From the NCBI GenBank assembly GCA_023415305.1, contig JAEZKZ010000031.1, forward strand, positions 1 through 64,000: a stretch of DNA of 64,000 nucleotides, given 5' to 3'. A program made the translations under genes and the position numbers. The stretch comes from Bacillota bacterium. GTDB lineage: Bacteria; Bacillota; Clostridia; Acetivibrionales; DSM-1351. Of this stretch, positions 8,384 through 16,759 are shown piece after piece. Numbering within the stretch: the stretch's first letter is position 1; each line of letters starts with the position of its first letter. The notes under the pieces are model-generated. The model searched no databases and was not told the origin of the DNA. It worked only from the letters and a program-made list of their open reading frames with translations.

Positions 8384-8959
8384 CTACCTATTCAATATCT
8401 CCTCATAAACAAAACACTCCCTAATATGGTCATTGACCATGCCTGTAGCTTGCATAAACGCATAAATTATGGTTGTACCAACGAACTTAAACCCAAATTT
8501 CTTTAAGTCCTTGCTTATTTCATCAGAAAGAGGCGTTCTTGTAGGCACATCCCCCATCTTCTCCCAATGGCCTGTAATAGGTGTATAATCCACATATCCC
8601 CATATAAATTTATCAAAGCTTCCGTATTCTTCAGCAATTCCTAAAAATGCCTTGGCATTGCTCACAGCGGCATTAATTTTTAGGCGGTTTCTTATTATTT
8701 TCTCGTTTGCCATGAGCTCCTGAATTTTTACATCGCAGTAATGAGCCACCTTATTAGGATCAAACCCATCAAAAGCCTCTCTAAATGCTTCTCTCTTATT
8801 AAGCACGGTTATCCATGTAAGGCCTGCCTGCATACCTTCTAAAATAAGCATTTCAAACAGCCTGACATCATCATGTACAGGCCGCCCCCATTCGTTATCA
8901 TGGTAATTTATATAAATGGGGGTATTTCCTGCCCAAGAACATCTTATTTTTTCATTCAT
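8384..8959 (-). CDS. tag: DNA-3-methyladenine glycosylase I
   Basis: A 191-residue base-excision repair glycosylase that removes 3-methyladenine from alkylated DNA. The zinc-site residues are present: an N-terminal Cys in KIRCSWAG and His in YHDNEWGRP, and the C-terminal pair in NDHIRECF. MLILEGMQAGLTWITVLNKR is the helix-hairpin region. The ATG at 8957-8959 is preferred because GGAGG lies just upstream; the reading frame extends 18 codons further from a TTG with no ribosome site. Confidence 0.95.
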   Translation of the reverse strand: MNEKIRCSWAGNTPIYINYHDNEWGRPVHDDVRLFEMLILEGMQAGLTWITVLNKREAFREAFDGFDPNKVAHYCDVKIQELMANEKIIRNRLKINAAVSNAKAFLGIAEEYGSFDKFIWGYVDYTPITGHWEKMGDVPTRTPLSDEISKDLKKFGFKFVGTTIIYAFMQATGMVNDHIRECFVYEEILNR

Positions 8960-9353
8960 AAAGCATGTCCTCCAATTGAAATCTAAATAATTTCTATCTA
9001 CTGACACAAGCAAAAATTCTGATACAGCTGTTCCTTGTATAAGATTAAAAGCTGTAATCTCACTAGTATAATATGATACTATGTTTATAGTTAAATATTG
9101 ATTTCTCTAATCGTATCACATTTAACCTGACGACACCTTGTCATATTATAGGATATGGATAACATCAATCGTTACCACTCTATTCGGTTTCGAAGTATAA
9201 CTTCTATTTCAAATAATTCATGGTCCGGCATAACATCTTAATTTTCTTCTTTAATTTGATTATTATAACGCACATCCAAAACTGAATATATGTAATAAAT
9301 TTTAACTTATCCTTTGAAAATCTAATAGTATTTCTTTGCTTATTTTTTTATAA
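8960..9353. other. Non-coding gap upstream of tag
   Basis: AT-rich sequence with many stops in all frames. It probably contains the tag promoter, but I see no clear -35/-10 pair and no stable hairpin. Confidence 0.4.
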
Positions 9354-9539
9354 CTAATCTACAATAAAAAGTTTAGCTCCCTTTTCTGTATATGAACGAT
9401 GTGGATTTACATTATCTGCTACGTGATAACTAGTGCCTGGAGTTAACGTGAACTTTCTGCCATCGTTTAACTCAGAAACCAATTCACCATCTAAGCGGAG
9501 TAGTACATGCCCTTTATTACACCAATGGTCCGCTACTTT
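9354..9539 (-). pseudogene. Truncated DHCW-motif cupin remnant
   Basis: The minus strand encodes about 60 residues beginning KVADHWCNKGH and ending GAKLFIVD before a TAG at 9354-9356. The text between (LLRLDGEL, LTPGTSYHVADN, NPHRSYTEKG) is the C-terminal half of the small single-domain cupins whose motif is DH(C/W)W. An in-frame TAA lies three codons before the ADHW motif, and the N-terminal half is not recognisable upstream, so this is a decayed copy. Confidence 0.7.
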
Positions 9540-9605
9540 TTATTGAATGTGCGGTAATAGAATTCTTCTTGGTATATAAATATTGTGAATAAATATAAAT
9601 ACAAC

Positions 9606-10757
9606 CTAAGAATTCTTGCCTAAAAGCCTTTCTGCCTCTGCCATATTTTTGATAATTGATACACTAAAAGGGCAGCGGCTTTCGCAGTTACTACAGCTAA
9701 TGCAATCTCTTCCACTGTGAGTTAAGCTTAAATAGTGAGATTGAATGGATGGAGGTATATTGAATTGATCTAAGCGAGCAATGTCTAAATACTTGTTGAC
9801 AGTTGCAATGTCAATCCCCACTGGGCAAGGCTGACAGTGACTACAATAAACACAGTTTCCTTTAAAATCATTGCGCATCGTTCCAAGAATCTCAGAATAA
9901 TCTTTCTCCGAATCACCAATTTCAAAATATCGCATAGAATTTAATATCTCATTTGCTGTCTGGCAGCCTAGTAATACGCTTGCAACTGCCGGTCTTGACA
10001 GTGCATAATTAACACATTGAGGCACGGTTAGCGGTTTTGCAAACGGAGTGTGTTCAGGTAAAATCAATTTACCCCCGCCCAGAGCTTTCATCACAGTAAT
10101 ACCAATCTGTTTTTGTGTACATAGTTTATATAGTTCAGCTCGCTTGGGGTCAATTCCTCGAAACAATTCAGGAGCAAAGCCATTTTGAAAGTGATTAAAA
10201 ATATATTCTTCAGAGGGAAGCATATCAAATGCAGGGTTTATGCTAAACATTAGCACTTCTGGAATTCCTGTATTTATTACTTTAATTGCCGTCGTCGGAT
10301 TATGTGAGCTAAAGCCTATATGACCAATGTAGCCTTGCTTTTTCAAGTGTTCTACATATTTAATGAAATCTGTTTCAAATACATTTTTATAATCTTCATC
10401 AGAGTCAATAAAAAATAGCATTCCTAAATCTATGTAGCCACCAAAAATACGCAAAATGTCGTCAAAGTATCGCCTTACTGTAGGCATATCTCGGCTTATA
10501 TCATACTGTTGCCTAACATCTGTTGAACCTATATGTCCTTGTATCGCAACTTTTTTACGTCTATCTCCTAAAGCTCTAGCAATGTTTTCTCGAATTTCTT
10601 TCCCAGGCATAAACACATCAAGAATATTTATACCATTATCAAGAGCAACATTAATTGTTTCTTCAACCTGTGAATATGGCTTACCGTCAAGATTTTCGCA
10701 CCCTAGGCCAATCTCACTGACATGTAAACCCGTTTTGCCAAGTTCTCTAAATTCCAC
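9606..10757 (-). CDS. Aldo/keto reductase-like protein with two C-terminal 4Fe-4S motifs
   Basis: A 383-residue protein. Residues 1-285 form an aldo/keto-reductase TIM barrel (start MEFRELGKTGLHVSEIGLG). The C-terminus carries two ferredoxin-like cysteine clusters, CVYCSHCQPCP (about 300-311) and CISCSNCESRCP (about 352-363). Clostridial members are thought to use ferredoxin electrons, and their substrates are unknown. The canonical AKR catalytic Tyr and Lys positions read DVFMPGKE and VAIQGH here, so the usual tetrad looks incomplete. The start is GTG (10755-10757) with a GGAGG-rich ribosome site. Confidence 0.85.
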   Translation of the reverse strand: MEFRELGKTGLHVSEIGLGCENLDGKPYSQVEETINVALDNGINILDVFMPGKEIRENIARALGDRRKKVAIQGHIGSTDVRQQYDISRDMPTVRRYFDDILRIFGGYIDLGMLFFIDSDEDYKNVFETDFIKYVEHLKKQGYIGHIGFSSHNPTTAIKVINTGIPEVLMFSINPAFDMLPSEEYIFNHFQNGFAPELFRGIDPKRAELYKLCTQKQIGITVMKALGGGKLILPEHTPFAKPLTVPQCVNYALSRPAVASVLLGCQTANEILNSMRYFEIGDSEKDYSEILGTMRNDFKGNCVYCSHCQPCPVGIDIATVNKYLDIARLDQFNIPPSIQSHYLSLTHSGRDCISCSNCESRCPFSVSIIKNMAEAERLLGKNS

Positions 10758-11044
10758 CTAAACCTCTCCTCCTTTTTATTTAACTCTATGGAATGCTATC
10801 AAAATAATCTTCCGTTCGCAATAATAACAATCCTAATTTAAAGTAATTCATTACAAATAATACTACATCTGGAATATTTCCGTGTCAAGTTTCAATCCTT
10901 ACCGCACTATCAGTTTTCAAAGATCATTTATTTATTCCGTTACTATCTATTCATTTCACAAGTCATTTTTCCTTTATAAAATCAACCTGTGGAGATCCGA
11001 AGTCGCTGTAATTATCCAACTGCATTTCTGTATCTTTAATTTAT
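10758..11044. other. Gap upstream of the aldo/keto reductase
   Basis: AT-rich, with no convincing reading frame beyond scrambled sequence adjoining the SnoaL-like fragment. The reductase promoter is presumably here, but I cannot place it. Confidence 0.35.
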
Positions 11045-11203
11045 CTATAGCTTTTCGGAAACGAGAACTTTTTTTGTTAATAGATTAGGGTATTCAATTT
11101 GCTTAGCAAATTCATCATAAAATATACTAAGTTCCTCACCTGTTTTTCCTTCACCTACAGCTTTAATAAATTCGAATGCTATTTCAAGATTCCCGTTTTC
11201 CAT
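11045..11203 (-). pseudogene. Truncated SnoaL/NTF2-like protein (52 codons left)
   Basis: Starts at an ATG (11201-11203) with a good AGGAGA ribosome site and reads MENGNLEIAFEFIKAVGEGK, then FYDEFAKQIEYPNLL, to a TAG at 11045-11047. This resembles the first helix and strand of NTF2/SnoaL-like proteins, which are about 120-150 residues long, so two thirds of the fold is missing. Sequence past the stop is broken in all frames. It could still be translated, but it is unlikely to fold as the family does. Confidence 0.5.
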
Positions 11204-11317
11204 TTCACTCTCCTATTCTAAAACCCAATCTTCCATTTGAATAAATCAACTGTAAATACAATTCTAACCACTTTGCCATAATCAAAGGCCTTACATCAAT
11301 ACTATGTTTGGAATTAA

Positions 11318-12262
11318 CTATTCTCCAACCTTACCATCTCCATCACGATCATCCATGTATTTATATAACCAGTGGTCCTTAGTAATTGGCATTTTGTACC
11401 CGGCCGCTTTAGCTTCAGCTATCGTCACCTTACCATCGTGATTTTTATCAACTGTAGCGAGGTTTTCGTTCTTACCCTCAGTAGATGATTTGGGTGTAGC
11501 CTTTGATGCTCCTTTCGGTTTCTCGTTCAATGATTTATTTACCTCATCAGGGTTCACATTATCAAAATCCTCCTTGATGATACGCCCGTTTATCGTATAG
11601 GTGTAGTGATAATGACTCGGTATTTGTGTCTTGGTATTAGGGTAGGTGATTATTGCTTCAAAATCTGTGCATCCACCAGCATCTCTAATAGTTTTTTCCA
11701 TATATGCCTGATCTCCATGGCGGTTCAATGTACTGTTCTGGGGTGTTATGTTGTAGGCATTGGACACACCACCCAAGGAGTCTGCTATGACATGGCCTTG
11801 GTCCAGGTCTTCACGTTCGGTACCAGGAACCTTGGCTTCATCAGCATAGTAGCGTCCATTTTCCAGCACCGGCTCTGTAGCAGCATTCTGTAGAATAATC
11901 TTTTTTGCTGTAACCCTTATCAATTGACTATACTCATTGGTGTAGGCCCAGTATTCTCTGCTACCGAATCCAACATCAACTACTACCAAGGGCTTTCTAG
12001 TTCCGCTGAGATCTCCCCCATTCACTTCAATTTTCTTATACTTGCCGTCGGTAGGAGCCACTTCAGTTGATTTACTGTTTGAAGCTTGAGTTGTGGTCTT
12101 ACCCTGTTCTTGTGTTTGCCTTGTATAGGGAGATACAGATTGAAGCGAAGCACTGCTTTCGGCATAGGTTGAACCTGTTTCCTTCTGCTCTGGAGGGCTC
12201 TGCACTGAACATCCTGTCAGTAATGCTATTATCAATAAATATACAATTAAATATTTTCTCAT
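11318..12262 (-). CDS. Secreted DNA/RNA non-specific endonuclease lipoprotein with EF-hand-like tail
   Basis: A 314-residue protein. A lipobox (LLTGC, Cys18) follows an N-terminal hydrophobic helix, so it is probably lipid-anchored outside the cell. A Ser/Thr/Gln-rich linker covers residues 20-75. The nuclease domain (about 80-230) has the QGHVIADSLGG active-site segment with its His and downstream Asn/His (PQNSTLNRHGDQAYME). The tail (about 270-314) has two DxNxDG/DxDGDG calcium loops resembling EF-hand or dockerin-like repeats. It probably degrades extracellular DNA or RNA. AAGGAG supports the ATG. The nuclease motif is of the EndA / Endonuclease_NS_2 type. Confidence 0.85.
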   Translation of the reverse strand: MRKYLIVYLLIIALLTGCSVQSPPEQKETGSTYAESSASLQSVSPYTRQTQEQGKTTTQASNSKSTEVAPTDGKYKKIEVNGGDLSGTRKPLVVVDVGFGSREYWAYTNEYSQLIRVTAKKIILQNAATEPVLENGRYYADEAKVPGTEREDLDQGHVIADSLGGVSNAYNITPQNSTLNRHGDQAYMEKTIRDAGGCTDFEAIITYPNTKTQIPSHYHYTYTINGRIIKEDFDNVNPDEVNKSLNEKPKGASKATPKSSTEGKNENLATVDKNHDGKVTIAEAKAAGYKMPITKDHWLYKYMDDRDGDGKVGE

Positions 12263-12483
12263 AACTAGTCTCCTTAAGGTTCATTATTATGAATCTGTAA
12301 CATATATAGTCCTTGTTTCTACATCTAGCATTCTATTCACACTTATTAACAGATGTGAATATTTCCGCGAATACATACTATATTAGGATAACCTTTAGCC
12401 AACTATTAATTCTGTATCGGAATATTTAGCTATATTTGGTTCCAAATTACAATTTTGGGTTTAGAAAACTTACTCTGTACAAC
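12263..12483. other. Intergenic region before the nuclease lipoprotein gene
   Basis: AT-rich with no coding frame. It lies between the terminator of the phosphorylase gene and the nuclease start and presumably carries the nuclease promoter. No regulatory motif is recognised. Confidence 0.35.
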
Positions 12484-12512
12484 AAAAAAGCACATCCTTG
12501 TATTGAATGTGC
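12484..12512 (-). terminator. Intrinsic terminator after the phosphorylase gene
   Basis: On the minus strand GCACAT pairs with ATGTGC (12490-12512), followed by six T. A second weaker hairpin (ATGGTGTT / AACACCAT, about 12544-12570) lies between it and the stop codon. Confidence 0.75.
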
Positions 12513-12577
12513 AAAATATAAAATAAACCAAAGTCTTAAACATATGGTGTTTTTCATAACAACACCATAAAAAGAGA

Positions 12578-13900
12578 TTATTTCAGTTGTACACCTTTAT
12601 TGTCTATATATGCTAGAATGAGTGGTAATTTTTCAGGCTGTGAGTCACTTAATGAAATTGCCTGTTTTAATAGACTACAGGCTTGCGGCAGCTTTTCCTT
12701 CTTGTTAGTGTAGAGAGTAGCAATTACGTCACCCTTCTCTACTTTATCACCTGTTTTTTTATTTATATATATACCCGCAGCGTAATCTATTATACTTTCC
12801 TTGGTTTCCCTTCCCGCTCCTAATTCCAGCGATGCTACACCGATGGCGTCAGTTTTCATATGACAGATATAACCTGATGTTTCGGCAACTAAATCTAATT
12901 TATGTTTTACCTGCGGGAATACACTATAATCATTAATAACAGCCCTATTTCCGCCCTGTTTCTCAATCATCTCCGCAAATTTATTTATAGCCTTTCCGCT
13001 TTCTACAGCTTCGCGGACCAACTCCCGGCAATGCTCAAAGTCGCCCTTTCCGCTCAGCTCCAACATTCTTGCCGCCAGTTCAAAGGACACCTCTGCCAAA
13101 TCCTGTGGTCCTCTGTTTTTAAGTGTTTCAATAGCTTCAATTATCTCCAGTGAATTGCCGACTGCTCTTCCAAGGGGTATATCCATTTCAGTAACGACTG
13201 CAACAGTGCGTCTGCCAGTATTCTCACCAATCTTAACCATGGCCTGTGCCAGCTTAACAGAATCCTCCAGAGTTTTCATAAAGGCACCGCTGCCAGTCTT
13301 AACATCAAGAACTATTCTATCGGCGCCTGATGCCAGCTTTTTGCTCATAATACTGCTTGCAATAAGCGATATATTATTAACCGTAGCGGTTACATCACGT
13401 AACGCGTATATCTTTTTGTCGGCAGGCGCCAGATTACCGGTTTGGCCTGCAATTGCGATACCAATTTCTTTTACATTCCGAATAAAATCTTCTCTTGATA
13501 TACTTGTATTAAAACCGGGAATCGCTTCAAGTTTATCAATGGTTCCTCCGGTATGACCAAGACCCCTACCAGACATCTTTGCAACAGGTATTCCGCAGGC
13601 AGCAACAATGGGGCCAAGTATAAGTGTAGTCTTATCTCCGACACCTCCGGTACTATGCTTGTCAACTTTTATACCAGGAATTTCAGACAAGTCTATCATA
13701 TCTCCCGAGTGTGCCATTGCATCAGTTAGCTGTGCTGTTTCCTGCTCATTCATGCCCTTCAGAAATATGGCCATCAGAAGTGCAGAAGCCTGATAATCGG
13801 GAATATTATTACTGCAATATTCTGTTATAAAATATTTTATTTCTTCAGTGGATAATTCCAAGCCATCCCTTTTTTTCTCAATGATATCGTACATTCTCAT
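12578..13900 (-). CDS. pdp: Pyrimidine-nucleoside phosphorylase
   Basis: A 440-residue enzyme cleaving uridine and thymidine with phosphate to base and (deoxy)ribose 1-phosphate in nucleoside salvage. The N-terminal helical domain starts MRMYDIIEKKRDG. The thymidine/pyrimidine phosphorylase signature GRGLGHTGGTIDKLE lies near residues 108-122, preceded by the phosphate-binding KHSTGGVGDKTT. The ATG at 13898-13900 follows a GGAGGG site; the frame continues 28 codons upstream without support. The length and VDKHSTGG motif fit the bifunctional Pdp of Gram-positives rather than the thymidine-specific enzyme. Confidence 0.93.
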   Translation of the reverse strand: MRMYDIIEKKRDGLELSTEEIKYFITEYCSNNIPDYQASALLMAIFLKGMNEQETAQLTDAMAHSGDMIDLSEIPGIKVDKHSTGGVGDKTTLILGPIVAACGIPVAKMSGRGLGHTGGTIDKLEAIPGFNTSISREDFIRNVKEIGIAIAGQTGNLAPADKKIYALRDVTATVNNISLIASSIMSKKLASGADRIVLDVKTGSGAFMKTLEDSVKLAQAMVKIGENTGRRTVAVVTEMDIPLGRAVGNSLEIIEAIETLKNRGPQDLAEVSFELAARMLELSGKGDFEHCRELVREAVESGKAINKFAEMIEKQGGNRAVINDYSVFPQVKHKLDLVAETSGYICHMKTDAIGVASLELGAGRETKESIIDYAAGIYINKKTGDKVEKGDVIATLYTNKKEKLPQACSLLKQAISLSDSQPEKLPLILAYIDNKGVQLK

Positions 13901-13943
13901 ATTAAAGCCCTCCGAATTATTTTTTCTATTTAATTCAATTGTG

Positions 13944-14420
13944 TTACTTTTCTGAGTGCAATTTATGTTTAGTGTAATTGACATAGGAAAACATACATGT
14001 AATCAACACAGTCATTGCTGATACCGCTATAAATCCGATTATCCCTATTAATCTGCTGAAAAAAGCAATTATGAACGACAATATTCCCGCTGCTACTAAC
14101 ACATATCCAAATCTATGAGTATTCTTCCACACCTGTTCATTTCGTAAGGTCCAGGGTGTCCTTATTCCAAACACGGAATTTATTTTTACCCTGGGTTGAT
14201 AGTTTCCCAAAATAATAAATAAGACCCCCATTGCCAAGTTTAGCAGCCGAATAATATCAAAGTCTAACCCAGGCTGTATAATACAAACCACAAGTTAAGT
14301 GTCGTCCACGACCATCTGAAAATTTCTATGAGGTATTTTCTCAGGTATAAATGGATAAATTATGATATTCCCAATAATTGAAACAACTATTAAAAAGACA
14401 AGCTTCTTATTTATCTTCAC
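13944..14420 (-). pseudogene. sdpI: Broken SdpI-like immunity/membrane protein gene
   Basis: The 5' part (GTG at 14418-14420, with GGGAG upstream) encodes an N-terminal helix and the DUF1648-type segment YPFIPEKIPHRNFQ...VVDDT. A TAA follows at 14295-14297. In the same frame the downstream part (14291-13944) encodes the C-terminal SdpI domain with SVFGIRTPWTLRNEQVWKNTHRFG and membrane helices. Compared with roughly 200-residue SdpI proteins, the two middle membrane helices are missing, so there is an internal deletion plus a nonsense codon. The C-terminal piece could be made from a GTG at 14289-14291. In Bacillus SdpI binds SdpC toxin and sequesters SdpR. Confidence 0.75.
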
Positions 14421-14427
14421 CTGTATT

Positions 14428-14536
14428 ATCTCCCATCTACGCGCATGGCACGAACACAAATAGTAATGAAAAGACACGTAATGGCTTCTCGCTGCGTGAA
14501 AGTCATTGTGACTTTCCACATGTACTATTCACGCTA
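14428..14536. repeat. Dispersed ~108-bp repeat, copy A
   Basis: About 85% identical by eye to 36607-36714 in the same orientation. It lies between the SdpR-like gene and the broken sdpI. One edge sits at the sdpI ribosome site, and the other end supplies the last codons of the upstream regulator gene. It contains internal inverted segments (GCGTGAA / TTCACGC). Confidence 0.8.
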
Positions 14537-14793
14537 CTCCTGTCTCTAAAATCAAAAAACCATTCAATAATTTCCTGAAATACGGTGGTATTTAATGAGT
14601 AAACAATGTTCTGCCCTCGCTTTTCAGCCATAACAAGATTGGCATGTTTTAATGCATTTAGATGATGACTTATTGAAGGCTTGCTCATATTAAAATTATC
14701 AGCGATTTCACCCGCATTCATATCTGCATCCTTCAGTAACTTTAAAATTTGCCGTCTTGTGGGATCAGATAGAGCATGAAAAACATCGTTCAA
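14503..14793 (-). CDS. sdpR: ArsR-family autorepressor, SdpR-like
   Basis: A 97-residue winged-helix regulator. It starts with the SdpR-like N-terminus NDVFHALSDPTRRQIL and has the recognition helix MSKPSISHHLNALKHANLV and the wing KRGQNIVYSLN. It lacks metal-binding cysteines, as expected for the SdpR group. It would repress its own operon and be relieved by the membrane SdpI-like partner, which is broken here. GAGGTGA followed by six bases makes the TTG at 14791-14793 the likely start. The last nine or so residues (VNSTCGKSQ region) are encoded by the dispersed repeat, replacing the native C-terminus. Confidence 0.85.
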   Translation of the reverse strand: MNDVFHALSDPTRRQILKLLKDADMNAGEIADNFNMSKPSISHHLNALKHANLVMAEKRGQNIVYSLNTTVFQEIIEWFFDFRDRSSVNSTCGKSQ

Positions 14794-14817
14794 ACTATTC
14801 ACCTCAAGAATTATTAA

Positions 14818-14842
14818 ATAATTAAATAATTATCTAAATATA
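14818..14842 (-). promoter_or_regulatory. Possible SdpR operator
   Basis: An AT-only imperfect dyad (ATTATTTAATTATTTAAT class) lies about 25 bases upstream of the SdpR-like start, where an ArsR-family autorepressor would bind. Base composition alone makes dyads likely here, so support is weak. Confidence 0.3.
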
Positions 14843-14896
14843 TAATACTTCCATTTAATACCTCTGTCAATTCTTATCCGTCAAAAAAGCTACGTT

Positions 14897-14941
14897 AAAA
14901 AAAGCCGCCCACGTTATTTTTCAATAACAATTGTGGCGGCT
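14897..14941 (-). terminator. Strong intrinsic terminator after xerD
   Basis: AGCCGCCAC and GTGGGCGGCT form a GC-rich stem (with an inner TTATTG/CAATAA extension), followed on the minus strand by seven T. Confidence 0.92.
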
Positions 14942-14959
14942 CCCCGGTCAGGTTTAATA

Positions 14960-15844
14960 TCATGCTCTGGGATGAGTTTTCTTGTAAATTTCTTTTATTT
15001 TATTCTTTGCAATCTGTGCATAAATCTGGGTTGATGAAATGTCCGAATGACCCAGCATCTCCTGTATAGACCTGAGGTCTGCACCATTTTCCAGTAAATG
15101 AGCAGCAAAAGAATGCCTTAAGGTATGCGGTGTTATATCTTTGTTTATATTCGCTTGGTTTTTGTAATGCTTGATTATTTTCCAGAAACCCTGTCTTGTC
15201 AATCTTTTACCGTTAACATTAACAAACAATGCCTCTTCGTTTACATTTTGAATAAGAAAATTCCTGGATTTTAGAAGATATTCATGTACAGCAGCCACAG
15301 ATATGGATCCTATAGGAATACTTCTTTCACGGGTGCCTTTATTACACTTGATGAAGCCTAATTCAAGGTTTATATCAGAAAGATTGAGTGAAATAAGTTC
15401 GGAAACTCTTATACCTGTTGCGTAAAGCAGTTCAAGCATTGCTTTATCTCTAATACCTTTTAAATCAAGACATTTAGGTTGATCCAGAAGGAGTTCTACT
15501 TCCTGAGTAGATAATATCTGAGGTAACTTTTTTTCTACCTTGGGTGATTCCAATTCTGATGTTGGGTCTATCTCTATAACTTTGTTCTTATGCAGGTATT
15601 GATAAAAAGATCGTATTGAAGCCAGATTTCGAGATATGGTAGAGGTTGCCCTTCCTTTCTTTTGAAGATGTAGAAGATATGCTATCACAGTTGTTTTATT
15701 CGTAGAAGAAATATTTGTAGCATTTATCTCCTTAAGATATGTAGTATACTGCTCAATATCCCTCTTGTAAGACTGAAGAGTATTAAGAGACAATCTCTTA
15801 TCCTTTTCAAGGAAATTAATAAAATTTTCAACCTGAACTTCCAT
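14960..15844 (-). CDS. xerD: Tyrosine recombinase XerD
   Basis: A 294-residue site-specific recombinase. The N-terminal SAM-like core-binding domain covers residues 1-85 and the catalytic domain 105-290. The catalytic residues are seen in ATGIRVSEL (Arg), HTLRHSFAAHLL (His-x-x-Arg), LGHSDISSTQIY (His and the Tyr nucleophile). It resolves chromosome dimers at dif with a partner recombinase. It sits by sporulation and nucleoside-salvage genes, as in other Firmicutes, and shows no att site or phage genes, so it is a housekeeping Xer. AAAGGAG supports the ATG. XerC versus XerD is by context. Confidence 0.88.
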   Translation of the reverse strand: MEVQVENFINFLEKDKRLSLNTLQSYKRDIEQYTTYLKEINATNISSTNKTTVIAYLLHLQKKGRATSTISRNLASIRSFYQYLHKNKVIEIDPTSELESPKVEKKLPQILSTQEVELLLDQPKCLDLKGIRDKAMLELLYATGIRVSELISLNLSDINLELGFIKCNKGTRERSIPIGSISVAAVHEYLLKSRNFLIQNVNEEALFVNVNGKRLTRQGFWKIIKHYKNQANINKDITPHTLRHSFAAHLLENGADLRSIQEMLGHSDISSTQIYAQIAKNKIKEIYKKTHPRA

Positions 15845-16016
15845 TAAAACGACTCCTTTTTTAAAAAAGCATTATTTACCTTTTTTTATATAATCAGACT
15901 TAATCTTTATCCTATATTCTATAACAAATATTTCTATATTAAAAGAACATTTTTGAATTTTTATCTATATTTAACATAATTTATCCATATAATTGTTTAT
16001 TTTACCACTAAATGTC

Positions 16017-16652
16017 CTATATACTAATTAGTTTAAGTGCGCCTGATGATATAAATCCCTCGATAAAAGTAGCAAGCAAAATGAAAAAAGAGAAAAAAGC
16101 TGCTACAAAACTATACGGCAAAAACCTTTCCTTAACCCAGTTGTCCCTTGGTGCAGATTTTTTCAGCCAGCTTCTCAGGATGTTTCCGGATAACTTGATT
16201 CCATTAATACCAAGAGCTATCAGGCATGGAACTAATACTGCCTCCTTCGGAACAAAGCAAACAGCTGATATATAAATCCCCTTTGTCCCCAATACCCCCA
16301 TAATGATTCCTGAACTAAAACCAGTACTGAAACCTCTCATACCAATAATTACGTAATACATTGGAAAGCCAATAACAGTAAAACCCAGTAGCCAGAATAA
16401 AACAATAATTTTTATGTTATCAACCAATGATATTTTAAACAAATTAAACTGACTGAAATTATTGGTTTCCAGAAGCTTGGTAAAACCATTAAAAAAAGTA
16501 ACTATTTCATCTTTTTGTTGATAGTCAAGATCCTTAACGGAAGCGGCTCCAAGACATATACCTATAATGTAAAACAAAAACAGACTTATGTATAAAATCC
16601 TATTTCCGTTAATATGATCCTTGATAATATTCCCTATTTTCTTAATAATCAT
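16017..16652 (-). CDS. spoIIM: Stage II sporulation protein M
   Basis: A 211-residue membrane protein with about five hydrophobic segments. It has the SpoIIM features LFYIIGICLGAASV near the N-terminus, GLGIMGVLGTKGIYISAVCFVPKE-like sequence in the middle, and AAFFSFFILLATFIEGF at the end. With SpoIID and SpoIIP it drives peptidoglycan hydrolysis for forespore engulfment. The ATG at 16650-16652 has GGAGG seven bases upstream; an upstream TTG extension is unsupported. It lies directly before xerD. Confidence 0.9.
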   Translation of the reverse strand: MIIKKIGNIIKDHINGNRILYISLFLFYIIGICLGAASVKDLDYQQKDEIVTFFNGFTKLLETNNFSQFNLFKISLVDNIKIIVLFWLLGFTVIGFPMYYVIIGMRGFSTGFSSGIIMGVLGTKGIYISAVCFVPKEAVLVPCLIALGINGIKLSGNILRSWLKKSAPRDNWVKERFLPYSFVAAFFSFFILLATFIEGFISSGALKLISI

Positions 16653-16759
16653 GTGTTCCTCCGGCAATTTTATCAAATCAATGTAAAATTTATTAATTCT
16701 CTGACAGTAAAAATATATGCCGGATAAACATAAGATATTACAATAAATGTGCTGCTTAT

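Noticed and set aside
12099..12284. 61-codon minus-strand frame over the nuclease start
   Set aside because: Out of frame with the lipoprotein and lacks a ribosome site.
13155..13556. 133-codon plus-strand frame inside the phosphorylase gene
   Set aside because: Antisense shadow of a well-conserved enzyme; no ribosome site or family match.
14960..15844. Phage or integrative-element integrase
   Set aside because: Protein length, neighbours and lack of att site or phage genes fit housekeeping XerD.
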